From Ureibacillus thermophilus (lineage in GTDB: Bacteria; Bacillota; Bacilli; Bacillales_A; Planococcaceae), in the NCBI RefSeq assembly GCF_042657185.1, contig NZ_JBHSNN010000010.1: a stretch of 64,000 nt of DNA; one strand, given 5' to 3'. Positions 16,921 to 25,828 of the stretch are shown in pieces; within the stretch, counting starts at the first letter, position 1, and every line of letters begins with the position of its first letter. Made by a program: the position numbers and the translations under genes. A model generated the notes under the pieces. It was not told the origin of the DNA. It saw only the letters and a program-made list of their open reading frames with translations, and did not search any database.

Positions 16921-17700
16921 ATGGATTTGTTAACGAAAACAAGAAAAATTAACGCATTATTGCAGAAAACAGCAGGAAAACCGGTAAATTTCAAAGAGAT
17001 GGCGGATACATTAGGAGAAACTATTGATAGCAATGTATTTATTGTGAGCCGTAAAGGAAAATTATTAGGCATCTCCATTCATCAAAAAATTGAAAACGAA
17101 CGAATGAAAAAAATGTTGGAAGAACGTCAATTCCCAGAAGACTATGCAAAAAGTCTTCAAGAGATTACGGAAACTTCGCCAAATATTGATATCAATAGCC
17201 AATACACAATTTTCCCAGTTGAAAACCGTGACATTTTCAAAAACGGTTTGACAACAATTGTGCCAATCATCGGTGGCGGTGAACGCTTAGGAACTTTAAT
17301 TTTAGGCCGTTTAGAGGAACGATTTGGCGATGACGATTTAATTTTAGCGGAATATGGTGCGACAGTAGTTGGAATGGAAATCTTGCGCGAAAAAGCGGAA
17401 GAAATTGAAGAAGAAGCGCGCAGTAAAGCAGTTGTGCAAATGGCCATCAATTCACTTTCTTATAGTGAATTAGAAGCTATTGAACATATTTTTGAAGAAC
17501 TTGATGGCAATGAAGGGTTGCTCGTTGCATCCAAAATTGCAGACCGCGTCGGCATTACCCGCTCTGTGATTGTAAATGCATTGCGTAAACTTGAATCAGC
17601 AGGTGTCATCGAATCAAGATCCCTCGGTATGAAAGGGACTTATATTAAAGTATTAAATGATAAATTCTTAACTGCTTTAGCCGAAATTAAAATGAAGTAA
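16921..17700 (+). CDS. codY: GTP-sensing global repressor CodY
   Basis: CodY represses nutrient-acquisition, motility and biosynthesis genes when GTP and branched-chain amino acids are abundant. The 259-residue protein has the N-terminal GAF domain (about 1-155) that binds Ile/Val/Leu and a C-terminal winged helix-turn-helix (about 200-225, SKIADRVGITRSVIV). GGAGG precedes the ATG. It closes the xerC-hslV-hslU-codY operon with a strong terminator. In B. subtilis codY is directly followed by the fla/che operon; here about 2.1 kb of accessory DNA intervenes. Confidence 0.98.
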   Translation: MDLLTKTRKINALLQKTAGKPVNFKEMADTLGETIDSNVFIVSRKGKLLGISIHQKIENERMKKMLEERQFPEDYAKSLQEITETSPNIDINSQYTIFPVENRDIFKNGLTTIVPIIGGGERLGTLILGRLEERFGDDDLILAEYGATVVGMEILREKAEEIEEEARSKAVVQMAINSLSYSELEAIEHIFEELDGNEGLLVASKIADRVGITRSVIVNALRKLESAGVIESRSLGMKGTYIKVLNDKFLTALAEIKMK

Positions 17701-17718
17701 TTTAAAACATACTAAGAT

Positions 17719-17762
17719 TAGTAGTACAAACCAAGGCCAAGGTTTGTGCTACTATTTTTTAT
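17719..17762 (+). terminator. Intrinsic terminator after codY
   Basis: GTAGTACAAACC (17721-17732) pairs with GGTTTGTGCTAC (17741-17752) with one G-T pair, extended by two further A-T pairs, and is followed by a T run. It isolates the cod operon from the downstream insertion remnant. Confidence 0.88.
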
Positions 17763-17773
17763 AGTAGAAGTGA

Positions 17774-18920
17774 AGAAAAGTCGACCAGCCTCAGGGATTT
17801 TTAGAAGGTGAAATCAATCATACACGAAGAGATTTTGAACAATTGCATAAGCGAATAGTAGATATTATATCACTTGATGACCAAGCACCAGACATTGTAT
17901 TTGAAGCAACAGGTGTTTATTCAAAACCGATGGAAGCATTTTTAAAAGATTACGGTTATGCATATTATCCCCTTGAAGCCAACTGACAAATGGCGAAGAT
18001 GCGTCGGCATAAAACCGATATAAGCGATGCTCATGAATTCGCCAAAACACATTTTAAAATGGAGAGAGAACCAACCTATATCCAAGATGATTATTATGAG
18101 CAGATGCGGGCATTGACACGTTATGATGATGAAATTGATGAAGAAATGATGTTATTAAAAAATCGTATGCATTCCATTTTACAATTGAGTTTTCCAGAAT
18201 TAGAAAAAATACTGACACCAAATTCTCCACTATTTTTAAATATAGTACAACTATACCCACACCCAACACTTGTTTTAGCTCACTCTAAAACTGTCATTAA
18301 GAATCGCCTAAAAGCGAATACAAGACTTTCTTTAGAACGTGCAGAGAAAAAAGCAATTGCTTTATTAGAAGCTGCTCAAAATAGTGATCCAGCGATTAAA
18401 TCTAGATGTGCGATGTGAACAAGTCCGTGATTACGCAAATCGAATAGCAGAATTAAAGGATAAAAAAGAAGCACTTGTCCAACAAATGATTACTTTATCA
18501 AAAAATCGAAAAGAGTATATGGTTTTACGTTCCATCCCTGGTATCGGTGATTCTACTGCTTGTAGATTAATTGGGGAAATGGGGGATATTCGTCGCTCTC
18601 AAAATGCTAAACAATTGAATGCTTATGCGGGAATTGATATTATGCGCTATCAATCGAGGAATACACAGTATCGTGATCGTATTAATAAAAGAGGTAACAA
18701 ACACTTGCGAAAGCTTTTATATTTTATGGTGTGTGCCATGATTATGAAGAAGAAAGATAAACCGAATCATTTTGTAGATTACGATTATCAATTAAAAACA
18801 CAACCTCAGAGAAAGCCTCATAAGGTTGCGATTATCGCCTGTATCAATAAATTTTTAAAAGTGACGTTCCAGTTACTGACACATGGCATTTTATACGATT
18901 ATGAAACTGCCTTAAGTTAA
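17774..18920 (+). pseudogene. Decayed IS110-family transposase
   Basis: This is a remnant of a DEDD-type IS110 transposase. The recognisable protein begins in mid-domain at about 17774 (QPQGFLEGEINHTRRDFEQL), has the second acidic motif VFEATGVYS, then a TGA stop at 17984-17986, then RRHKTDISDAHEFAKTHF with the paired Asp residues. A single-base frameshift near 18395-18415 follows, after which the C-terminal Transposase_20 domain (IPGIGDSTACRLIG, LNAYAGIDIMRYQSRN, KRGNKHLRKLLYF) runs to 18920. The first catalytic Asp and about 30-40 N-terminal residues are gone, so it is non-functional by three independent lesions. Element ends cannot be defined by eye. Confidence 0.88.
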
Positions 18921-18946
18921 ATAATCGATTAACTACACTATACCAT

Positions 18947-18990
18947 AAATGACCTTTCGAAAAAATTAAAAATCGTTAGGTCTTTTTGGC
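18947..18990 (+). terminator. Hairpin after the transposase remnant
   Basis: GACCT-TT-CGA pairs with TCG-TT-AGGTC across a symmetrical internal loop, followed by TTTTT. It resembles a terminator of the IS transcript. It runs into the 16-bp palindrome at 18984-18999 (TTTTGGCATGCCAAAA). Confidence 0.5.
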
Positions 18991-18997
18991 ATGCCAA

Positions 18998-19047
18998 AAT
19001 TTAGTTGTAGTTGTGAGGGGGTACCCCCTCACAACTACAACTAAATT
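18998..19047. repeat. Perfect 50-bp palindrome
   Basis: The 25 bases at 18998-19022 are the exact reverse complement of 19023-19047, with no spacer and the centre GGGGGTACCCCC. Each arm reads AATTTAGTTGTAGTTGTG followed by a G-rich segment. Pairing stops outside these limits. It lies between the transposase remnant and the intergenic repeat. No gene overlaps it. Confidence 0.95.
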
Positions 19048-19095
19048 AAAAACATATACAAATTAATAAAATATACTTGACTGATCGAAAGAAGA

Positions 19096-19418
19096 GGCTG
19101 GGACATAAACAAAAAATTAAAGGGGCAGTTGAAAGAGTTTTGATAAAAAATTGATATAACGAAAAATTGATTGGAGTGACGGGCGAGTTTCTGTCGCGCA
19201 CGCTTAGGCGCAAAGCGGAGCAAGCTCAAGGAAGTAAATTCAAAGCTTTCCTGCGACGAGCCCTCTCGAGACCACGAGGAGCGAAGGAATGAATCAGAGG
19301 AGAGTCTAGCCGGGCCTGCGGAAAGCGTCCCCCGAACGGAAATCAATTTTTAATAACATATCAAAAAAACATCATTTCTCCTTGGAGAAAATGATGTTTT
19401 TTTAGATTTGTCCCAACC
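19096..19418. repeat. Intergenic repeat bounded by GGCTGGGACA / TGTCCCAACC
   Basis: An about 320-bp non-coding unit has ends GGCTGGGACA (19096-19105) and TGTCCCAACC (19409-19418), near-perfect inverted repeats. Inside, AAAAATTGATT (19162-19172) pairs with AATCAATTTTT (19341-19351), enclosing a core much richer in G and C than the flanks (about 19173-19340). A strong hairpin (19363-19404) with A and T runs sits near the right end. I recognise intergenic repeats that begin this way from Bacillaceae-type genomes but cannot give a family name. No transposase is encoded, so it is MITE-like at most. Confidence 0.65.
19363..19404. terminator. Strong bidirectional hairpin in the repeat
   Basis: AAAAAAACATCATTT-CTCC pairs with GGAG-AAAATGATGTTTTTTT around a two-base loop, with one bulged A. 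It can terminate transcription in both directions and would insulate the fla/che operon from upstream read-through. Confidence 0.85.
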
Positions 19419-19420
19419 TT

Positions 19421-19850
19421 TACTATTTATGGCGTAAATTCTATGAATGATAAATTTTTTTAACTCATTTTTTTATCAAAATAGTTATACCAATATATTA
19501 TTAGGATTGTACAAGTTTAAAATCTAAATCGATTATCCAACAAATTCTTTCTACTTATTTTTCACTATATGAATAGTTAAAATATACTTTTTAGAACTAT
19601 ATGATTATTTTTTTTTATCTATAATAGTATTTGCAATATAAAATGTTGGGAGGATTATTGTCGAACTATCACTTTTGGTATTGGAAAATGTATTTTTTAC
19701 AAAATTATTGTTGAAAATTGATTCGGAATGACTATTAAAAAGTACCAAAAGACGATAGACACTAGGAATTATCTTCTTTACAATTGATACTAGTATTGAG
19801 TAAGTATTTAAGGAATCTTACAACAATGGAAAATAAAAGGGGGGGACGGT
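19421..19850 (+). promoter_or_regulatory. AT-rich leader of the fla/che operon
   Basis: These 430 bases contain no clear gene. TTGAAA (19711-19716) and TATTAA (19733-19738), 16 bp apart, are a possible sigma-A promoter. GACGATAG (19751-19758) resembles the sigma-D -10 GCCGATAT at six of eight positions, but no TAAA box lies at the right distance. TTATTGTTGAAAATT (19705-19719) is a weak match to the CodY box. A TTG at 19658 preceded by GGGAGG opens an 18-codon frame (see findings). I cannot decide which promoter drives the operon. Confidence 0.4.
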
Positions 19851-20243
19851 ATGAATTTGTTTAAGGGAACTATAAGCAATTTAGAATATGGATTAAAATA
19901 CGCAACCTTGAAAAATAAAACTATTGCCCATAATATTGCTAATGTTGATACTCCCAACTACAAGGCAAAAGATGTAAGTTTTAAACAACTATTGGCAGAA
20001 GAAAATGAAAAACAAATCAGTGCTTACAGAACAGATGAAAGGCATTTTGATTTCGTTATAAAACAAACGGCTCCTTCTGTTTATAGTTATGAAAACTTCC
20101 AATATCGCCATAACGGAAACGGTGTAGATATAGATAAGGAAATGTCGGAGTTGGCTAAAAATACGATTTATTACAATTCGCTCATCGATCGTATAAATGG
20201 TAAATTTCAAACGCTTAATACGGTCATTAAAGGAGGGAAATAA
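19851..20243 (+). CDS. flgB: Flagellar basal-body rod protein FlgB
   Basis: FlgB forms the proximal rod of the flagellar basal body and is exported through the flagellar type III apparatus. The 130-residue protein has the N-terminal rod motif (IAHNIANVDTPNYKAKDVSF) and the C-terminal amphipathic region EMSELAKNTIYYNSLIDRINGKFQTLN. It is the first gene of the fla/che operon. The ribosome binding site is an unusual run of seven G (GGGGGGGA) ahead of the ATG. Confidence 0.96.
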   Translation: MNLFKGTISNLEYGLKYATLKNKTIAHNIANVDTPNYKAKDVSFKQLLAEENEKQISAYRTDERHFDFVIKQTAPSVYSYENFQYRHNGNGVDIDKEMSELAKNTIYYNSLIDRINGKFQTLNTVIKGGK

Positions 20244-20245
20244 AG

Positions 20246-20701
20246 ATGTCAATATTTTCTAGCATGAATACAACTACTTCCGCTTTAACGGCGCAACGCT
20301 TGCGTATGGATGTTATTTCTTCCAATATTGCTAATGTTGATACAACTCGCGCAAAACAAGTAAATGGCGAATGGGAACCATACCGTCGTAAAAGCGTAAC
20401 CCTCACTGCCAATGAAGGAAAGTTTTCATCCTTTTTGAATAAAGCGATGGGAAAAAGAGAAGGTGTTGGAAATGGTGTAAAGGTAACAAAAATCCAGGAA
20501 GATACTGAAACACCATTTAAACTCGTTTATGATCCAACCCACCCAGATGCCAACGAGGACGGATACGTAGAAATGCCGAATGTGGATTTATTAAAAGAAA
20601 TGGTGGATTTAATTTCCGCATCTCGTTCCTATGAGGCGAATGTGACAGTGTTAAACGCCAATAAAGCGATGTTGATGAAAGCCCTAGAAATAGGTAAATA
20701 A
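20246..20701 (+). CDS. flgC: Flagellar basal-body rod protein FlgC
   Basis: FlgC is a proximal rod subunit partnering FlgB, FlgG and FliE. It has 151 residues with the N-terminal rod motif RMDVISSNIANVDTTR and the C-terminal MVDLISASRSYEANVTVLNANKAMLMKALEIGK signature. It begins two bases after flgB, with GGAGGG overlapping the flgB end as ribosome binding site. Confidence 0.96.
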   Translation: MSIFSSMNTTTSALTAQRLRMDVISSNIANVDTTRAKQVNGEWEPYRRKSVTLTANEGKFSSFLNKAMGKREGVGNGVKVTKIQEDTETPFKLVYDPTHPDANEDGYVEMPNVDLLKEMVDLISASRSYEANVTVLNANKAMLMKALEIGK

Positions 20702-20721
20702 AACGAAAGGGATGAAATAAC

Positions 20722-21033
20722 ATGGCGATCAATGCTGCAAACTTTTCCACCGCGGTTCAATCTTTGAACAGTGGAAAAGATATTTCCAATAAACAAACAC
20801 CTATTGAAGCGCAGAAAAGTTTCGCAAATACATTAAAAGAAGCAATCAACAAAGTAAACGATTATCAGATGCAATCAGACAAGCTTACAAATAGGCTAAT
20901 ACAAGGTGATCATGTTGAATTGCATGAAGTGATGATTGCGGCGCAAAAAGCTAGCATTACGCTGAATGCTACAGTCGAAATTCGAAATAAAGTAATTGAA
21001 GCTTATCAAGAAATTATGCGAATGACTGTATAA
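20722..21033 (+). CDS. fliE: Flagellar hook-basal body protein FliE
   Basis: FliE joins the MS ring to the rod and is the first exported substrate. The 103-residue protein has the usual FliE C-terminal block (GDHVELHEVMIAAQKASITLNATVEIRNKVIEAYQEIMRM). It follows flgC by 20 bp and precedes fliF. Confidence 0.95.
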   Translation: MAINAANFSTAVQSLNSGKDISNKQTPIEAQKSFANTLKEAINKVNDYQMQSDKLTNRLIQGDHVELHEVMIAAQKASITLNATVEIRNKVIEAYQEIMRMTV

Positions 21034-21093
21034 TCTGCGGTTACCAATGGAATATAAATTGTTAGTGTATTCAATAGTACCGGAGGATTTATA

Positions 21094-22680
21094 ATGAATG
21101 ATCGACTTAAAAAAATAAAAACCGACACTATCAACTTTTGGAAAAGTCGGACTAAACGACAAAAGGGTGCAATGATTGGAACTTTAATAGGAGTTATTGC
21201 GATAGCTGCTATTATTACATACTTCGCCACTCGAACAAAGATGGTTCCATTGTTTACCGAACTATCTGCAAAAGAAGCTGGAGAAATTGCAGAAATTTTA
21301 AGTTCTCAAGGAGTTACATATGAAATTGCTTCAGGTGGGACGAATATATTAGTTCCGGAAGAACAGGTGGATGATATTAAAATTTCATTAGCTGCACAAG
21401 GTTACCCAGGATCTGGCGATATTAGTACGACATTTTTTACAGAAAACGCTGGATTTGGCATGACGGATAATGAATTTAACGTCATCAAACAAGCAGCCCT
21501 TGAAACGGAGCTAGAAAATCTCATTAAGAAAATTGATGGGGTAAAAGATGCAAATGTGATGCTCTCTTTGCCGGAAAAAGGGGTATTCATTAACCAAAAT
21601 ACAGAGGATCAAGCTTCAGCAGCTGTCGTTATACATACTGAACCAGGATATAAATTTACAGAAGAACAAATCAAGACTCTCTATAACCTAGTTGCGAAAA
21701 GTGTTCCAAATTTGAGCACAGATAATATTACAATTTCCAATCAATATTCTGAATACTATGACTTAGAATCTGCATCTGGCGGTTCTATCAACACGGTGGA
21801 AGGTCAGATGAACGTGAAGAAATCTATAGAGCGTGACTTAGAACGTCAAGTACATAAAATGCTCGGAACAATGATGGGTCAAGATAAAGTTGTAGTAACC
21901 GTTACAACAGATATTGACTTTAAGCAAGAAAACCGAGAAGAGAATTTAGTTGAGCCAGTAGACGAAGAAAATATGGCTGGCATTGAAATCAGCGCCCAAC
22001 GGATTACAGAAACATATTCTGGAATGGATGGAGCTACTGGACCAACGGAATTAGGTGATGCAACAGATAATGCAACAGGATATCAAGAAGTAACTAGCGG
22101 TAATGGCGATTATGAACGAATCGAAGAAACAATCAATAACGAAGTCAATCGCATTAACCGGGTTATTCAAGAAAGCCCTTATAAAATTCGAGATATAGGA
22201 ATTCAAGTCATGGTTGAACCACCTGTTCCGGATGATCCAACATCACTTTCTGATACGGTTGTTGATGATATTGAACAAATTTTATCTACAATTGTTCGCA
22301 CTTCCATCGATAAAGAAGCTGCTGGTGAATTAACGGATGAGGATATTGAAAATAAAATTGTTGTTTCTGTACAACAGTTTTATGGAAATGATGCATCAAA
22401 AATTGAAGAAACACCAGTGATTCCATGGTGGATTTGGGTTGTTGGAGGTATTTTAGCAGCAGCCATTATTCTTCTAGTTGTATACATTATTCGTTCAAGA
22501 AGACAACGTGAAGAAGAAGAAATAGAAATTATTGAAGAGCAAAAAGAAATACTTGTGGATGATATTACGGAAGAAAAAGAAACAGAAACAACAGTCCGAC
22601 GTAAGCAACTTGAAAAAATGGCAAAAGAAAAACCGGAAGACTTTGCAAAATTGTTGCGTACATGGATTTCTGAAGATTAA
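21094..22680 (+). CDS. fliF: Flagellar MS-ring protein FliF
   Basis: FliF builds the membrane MS ring that houses the export apparatus and anchors the C ring. The 528-residue protein has two transmembrane helices (about residues 26-45 and 446-466) flanking a periplasmic region with the YscJ-like ring-building motif (VPLFTELSAKEAGEIAEILSSQG). An acidic, low-complexity linker precedes the C-terminal FliG-binding segment (PEDFAKLLRTWISED). It starts with ATG after CGGAGG. Confidence 0.97.
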   Translation: MNDRLKKIKTDTINFWKSRTKRQKGAMIGTLIGVIAIAAIITYFATRTKMVPLFTELSAKEAGEIAEILSSQGVTYEIASGGTNILVPEEQVDDIKISLAAQGYPGSGDISTTFFTENAGFGMTDNEFNVIKQAALETELENLIKKIDGVKDANVMLSLPEKGVFINQNTEDQASAAVVIHTEPGYKFTEEQIKTLYNLVAKSVPNLSTDNITISNQYSEYYDLESASGGSINTVEGQMNVKKSIERDLERQVHKMLGTMMGQDKVVVTVTTDIDFKQENREENLVEPVDEENMAGIEISAQRITETYSGMDGATGPTELGDATDNATGYQEVTSGNGDYERIEETINNEVNRINRVIQESPYKIRDIGIQVMVEPPVPDDPTSLSDTVVDDIEQILSTIVRTSIDKEAAGELTDEDIENKIVVSVQQFYGNDASKIEETPVIPWWIWVVGGILAAAIILLVVYIIRSRRQREEEEIEIIEEQKEILVDDITEEKETETTVRRKQLEKMAKEKPEDFAKLLRTWISED

Positions 22681-22698
22681 CGGATTGGGGGTTCGACT

Positions 22699-23712
22699 GT
22701 GTCTAAGAAAGAAAGAAGGTTAACTGGAAAACAAAAAGCTGCATTGCTTTTAATTTCAATGGGTCCGGAAGTTTCTGCCAATGTCTATAAACATTTAACA
22801 GAGGAAGAAATCGAACGGCTTACCCTTGAAATTTCAGCAGTGAAAAAAGTTGAACCTGAGGTAAAAGAACAGATCATAGAAGAATTTCATAATATTGCTC
22901 TAGCACAAGACTATATTTCACAAGGTGGGATCGGCTATGCTAAAACTATCTTGGAAAAGGCGTTAGGTCCAGAACAAGCTCAAAACATCATCAATCGCTT
23001 GACCTCTTCATTGCAAGTGCGACCTTTCGACTTTGCTCGAAAAGCCGATCCATCTCAAATTCTAAACTTTATTCAAAATGAGCATCCTCAAACGATTGCG
23101 CTCATTTTATCCTATTTAGAGCCTCACCAAGCAGGCGTCATCTTATCTTCTTTGCCGCAGGAATTGCAGGCAGATATTGCAAGAAGAATTGCTACCATGG
23201 AATCAACATCGCCAGAGGTAATAAGTGAAATTGAAGCTGTTTTAGAAAGAAAATTATCATCTACTTTTACCCAAGATTACACCGAAACGGGCGGCATCGA
23301 TGCAGTGGTAGAAGTATTGAATGGTGTGGATCGACAAACAGAAAAAACGATTCTCGACGCTTTGGAAATTCAAGATCCAGAGTTGGCTGAGGAAATCAAA
23401 AAACGCATGTTTGTATTTGAAGATATCGTAACGCTTGATAATCGTTCTATCCAGCGTGTTATACGTGAATGTGACAATGAAGATTTGCTGCTTTCAATGA
23501 AAGTAAGCAGCGATGAAGTGAAAGAAATTTTATTCCGCAACATGTCGCAGCGTATGGCCGAAACATTTAGAGAAGAATTGCAAATTATGGGTCCTGTCCG
23601 CTTGCGTGATGTAGAAGAAGCGCAATCAAGAATTGTTTCAATCATTCGTCGTTTAGAGGAAGCAGGAGAAATCATAATTGCTCGAGGTGGAGGAGATGAC
23701 GTCATTGTCTAA
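22699..23712 (+). CDS. fliG: Flagellar motor switch protein FliG
   Basis: FliG is the C-ring subunit that binds FliF and contacts the stator to generate torque. The 337-residue protein has the three typical domains, including the EHPQTIALILSYL motif of the middle domain and the C-terminal charged torque helix region (LLLSMKVSSDEVKEILFRNMSQRMAE). The start is GTG at 22699 after GGGGG. It overlaps fliH by 17 bases. Confidence 0.97.
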   Translation: MSKKERRLTGKQKAALLLISMGPEVSANVYKHLTEEEIERLTLEISAVKKVEPEVKEQIIEEFHNIALAQDYISQGGIGYAKTILEKALGPEQAQNIINRLTSSLQVRPFDFARKADPSQILNFIQNEHPQTIALILSYLEPHQAGVILSSLPQELQADIARRIATMESTSPEVISEIEAVLERKLSSTFTQDYTETGGIDAVVEVLNGVDRQTEKTILDALEIQDPELAEEIKKRMFVFEDIVTLDNRSIQRVIRECDNEDLLLSMKVSSDEVKEILFRNMSQRMAETFREELQIMGPVRLRDVEEAQSRIVSIIRRLEEAGEIIIARGGGDDVIV

Positions 23713-24499
23713 GATTATCCGTTCGAGCGAAGCAATTGAAAAAAAGGATGGGACGGTTAGAATTGAAATTCGTAATTTATTTACTACACAATTTGCTACC
23801 GATAATCTAGATGTTGTAGACGGAGAAGAGCAAAACCTTTCATTAGATGATTTGCTTCAAGAACGAGAGCGCATTCTGAGAGAAACAGATCAAGAAATCA
23901 ATGCAAAGCGGGAAGAATTCGAACAGTACCGCCAAGCCGAGTTGGAGAAAATCGAAAGGTTAAAGCAACAATGGGAAGAAGAAAAGATTCTTCTTCAAAA
24001 GGAAGCGTATGATGAGGGATTCCAACAAGGCTACGAAGAAGGTATGAAAAAAGCCTTGGCTGATATGGAAAATACTTTGAAACTTGCAAATCGAACAGTA
24101 GAGAATGCAAGTATCAATGCTCAAAAATATATTGAAGAACAGGAACACGTCATTTTAGATTTAGCGTTGAAATCAGCAGAAAAAATCATCGGTGCATCTA
24201 TTGAAAAAGACGAAAATTTATTCCTTTCGATTGTTCGCCGCGGGTTGAAAGAAGCGCGGGAAAGCAAGGAAATTAAGCTTTATGTGCCCCCAAAATATTA
24301 TCAGTTAGTTAGTGATAACCGTGATGAACTTGCGGTAATGTTCCCACCAGATATTCCGTTTTGTATCTTTGTTAATGAAGATATGGATGATTTGGATGCT
24401 TATATTGAAACAAATCACGGTAGGATTGTTTTATCTATTGATGAACAATTGAAAGAATTACGTTTAAAGCTTAGCGAAATTTTAGAAAGTAGGGACTAA
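23696..24499 (+). CDS. fliH: Flagellar assembly protein FliH
   Basis: FliH is the negative regulator and peripheral stalk of the FliI export ATPase. The 267-residue protein has a long charged coiled coil (residues 45-120) containing the GYEEGMKKALAD region and a C-terminal V-type ATPase E-subunit-like domain (LALKSAEKIIGASIEKDE). The ATG at 23696 is chosen because GAGGTGGAGG lies just upstream within fliG; an in-frame TTG at 23678 overlaps this site. It ends four bases before fliI. Confidence 0.92.
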   Translation: MTSLSKIIRSSEAIEKKDGTVRIEIRNLFTTQFATDNLDVVDGEEQNLSLDDLLQERERILRETDQEINAKREEFEQYRQAELEKIERLKQQWEEEKILLQKEAYDEGFQQGYEEGMKKALADMENTLKLANRTVENASINAQKYIEEQEHVILDLALKSAEKIIGASIEKDENLFLSIVRRGLKEARESKEIKLYVPPKYYQLVSDNRDELAVMFPPDIPFCIFVNEDMDDLDAYIETNHGRIVLSIDEQLKELRLKLSEILESRD

Positions 24500-24503
24500 T
24501 TTT

Positions 24504-25826
24504 ATGAAAGCTGCTGACTTAATTGATCGTATACCTGCCATTGATACTTTTAAAAAATATGGAAGAGTTACGAGAGTTGTTGGCTTGTTAATCGAATCCC
24601 AAGGGCCGGAATGTTCCATTAACGACGTATGCAAAATACATGTCCGTACGAAAAATGGCCATGAAGTCATTATGGCGGAAGTTGTTGGATTTAAAGATGA
24701 ATATGTAATGTTGATGCCTTTTACTTCCGTAAGGGAAATTTCCATTGGCTGTTTAGTGGAAGGAACAGGAAGCCCGTTGGAAGTGAAAGTTGGTCCCGAA
24801 TTAATTGGAAAAGTGCTAGATTCGCTAGGCAATCCCTTTGATGGTTCGCAGCTTCCAAGAGGGCTTGTTTCTGTGCCTACAGAAAACGAACCGCCCAATC
24901 CCTTGCATCGCCCACCTATAAGTGAACAACTTGAAGTGGGAGTAAAGGCTATCGACGCGATGTTAACAGTGGGGAATGGCCAAAGGGTAGGGATATTTGC
25001 TGGTTCAGGTGTAGGAAAAAGTACTCTTCTTGGAATGATTGCACGAAATACTCGAGCCGATTTAAATGTTATTGCACTCATCGGTGAACGAGGAAGGGAA
25101 GTAAGAGAATTTATCGAACGGGATCTTGGAGAAGAAGGATTAAAACGTTCGATTGTTGTGGCGGCAACCGGTGATCAGCCTGCGTTAATGCGTATTAAAG
25201 GAGCATTCACTGCTACGGCTATTGCAGAATATTTCCGTGATCGTGGGATGAATGTCATGTTGATGATGGATTCTGTTACCCGGGTGGCCATGGCGCAGAG
25301 GGAAATTGGATTAGCAACGGGGGAACCTCCTGCACAAAAAGGTTATACCCCTTCAGTCTTTTCCATTTTGCCTAAACTTCTTGAAAGAACAGGGACAAGT
25401 ATGAAAGGAAGCATCACAGCCTTCTATACTGTACTTGTAGATGGAGATGATATGAACGAACCTATTGCCGATGCAGTGCGGGGGATTTTGGATGGCCATA
25501 TCGTGTTGGACCGCTCTCTAGCAAACAAAGGGCAATATCCTGCGATTAATATCCTAAAAAGCGTCAGCCGATTAATGAATTATATTTCATCTGAAGAGCA
25601 TGTAAAAGCTGCTGAAAGAATTCGAGAATTGTATTATACATACGCCAAATCAGAAGACTTAATCAATATTGGAGCTTATAAGAGAGGTACATCGAAAGAA
25701 ATAGATGAAGCAATTTACTACGAACCACTTATTACCAAATTTTTAAAACAAGGATTTAAGGAAAAAGTGACGTTGGATGAAAGTGTGAATGAACTAATTG
25801 CATTGGCAAACGGGGGTGGTAAATAA
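24504..25826 (+). CDS. fliI: Flagellum-specific export ATPase FliI
   Basis: FliI is an F1-beta-like ATPase that energises substrate entry into the flagellar export gate. The 440-residue protein has Walker A GIFAGSGVGKSTL (about 166-178), the RGREVREFIERDLG switch, Walker B VMLMMDSVTRVAMAQREIGLA and the C-terminal helical domain. It lies between fliH and fliJ, its stalk partners. Confidence 0.98.
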   Translation: MKAADLIDRIPAIDTFKKYGRVTRVVGLLIESQGPECSINDVCKIHVRTKNGHEVIMAEVVGFKDEYVMLMPFTSVREISIGCLVEGTGSPLEVKVGPELIGKVLDSLGNPFDGSQLPRGLVSVPTENEPPNPLHRPPISEQLEVGVKAIDAMLTVGNGQRVGIFAGSGVGKSTLLGMIARNTRADLNVIALIGERGREVREFIERDLGEEGLKRSIVVAATGDQPALMRIKGAFTATAIAEYFRDRGMNVMLMMDSVTRVAMAQREIGLATGEPPAQKGYTPSVFSILPKLLERTGTSMKGSITAFYTVLVDGDDMNEPIADAVRGILDGHIVLDRSLANKGQYPAINILKSVSRLMNYISSEEHVKAAERIRELYYTYAKSEDLINIGAYKRGTSKEIDEAIYYEPLITKFLKQGFKEKVTLDESVNELIALANGGGK

Positions 25827-25828
25827 TA

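Noticed and set aside
17763..19060. Active transposon with a bridge RNA
   Set aside because: The transposase has a truncated N terminus, an in-frame stop and a frameshift, and no element ends can be defined.
19041..19346. Minus-strand 101-residue open frame within the intergenic repeat
   Set aside because: It runs through the non-coding repeat, has no family resemblance or ribosome binding site, and matches the type of spurious open frame that such repeats generate.
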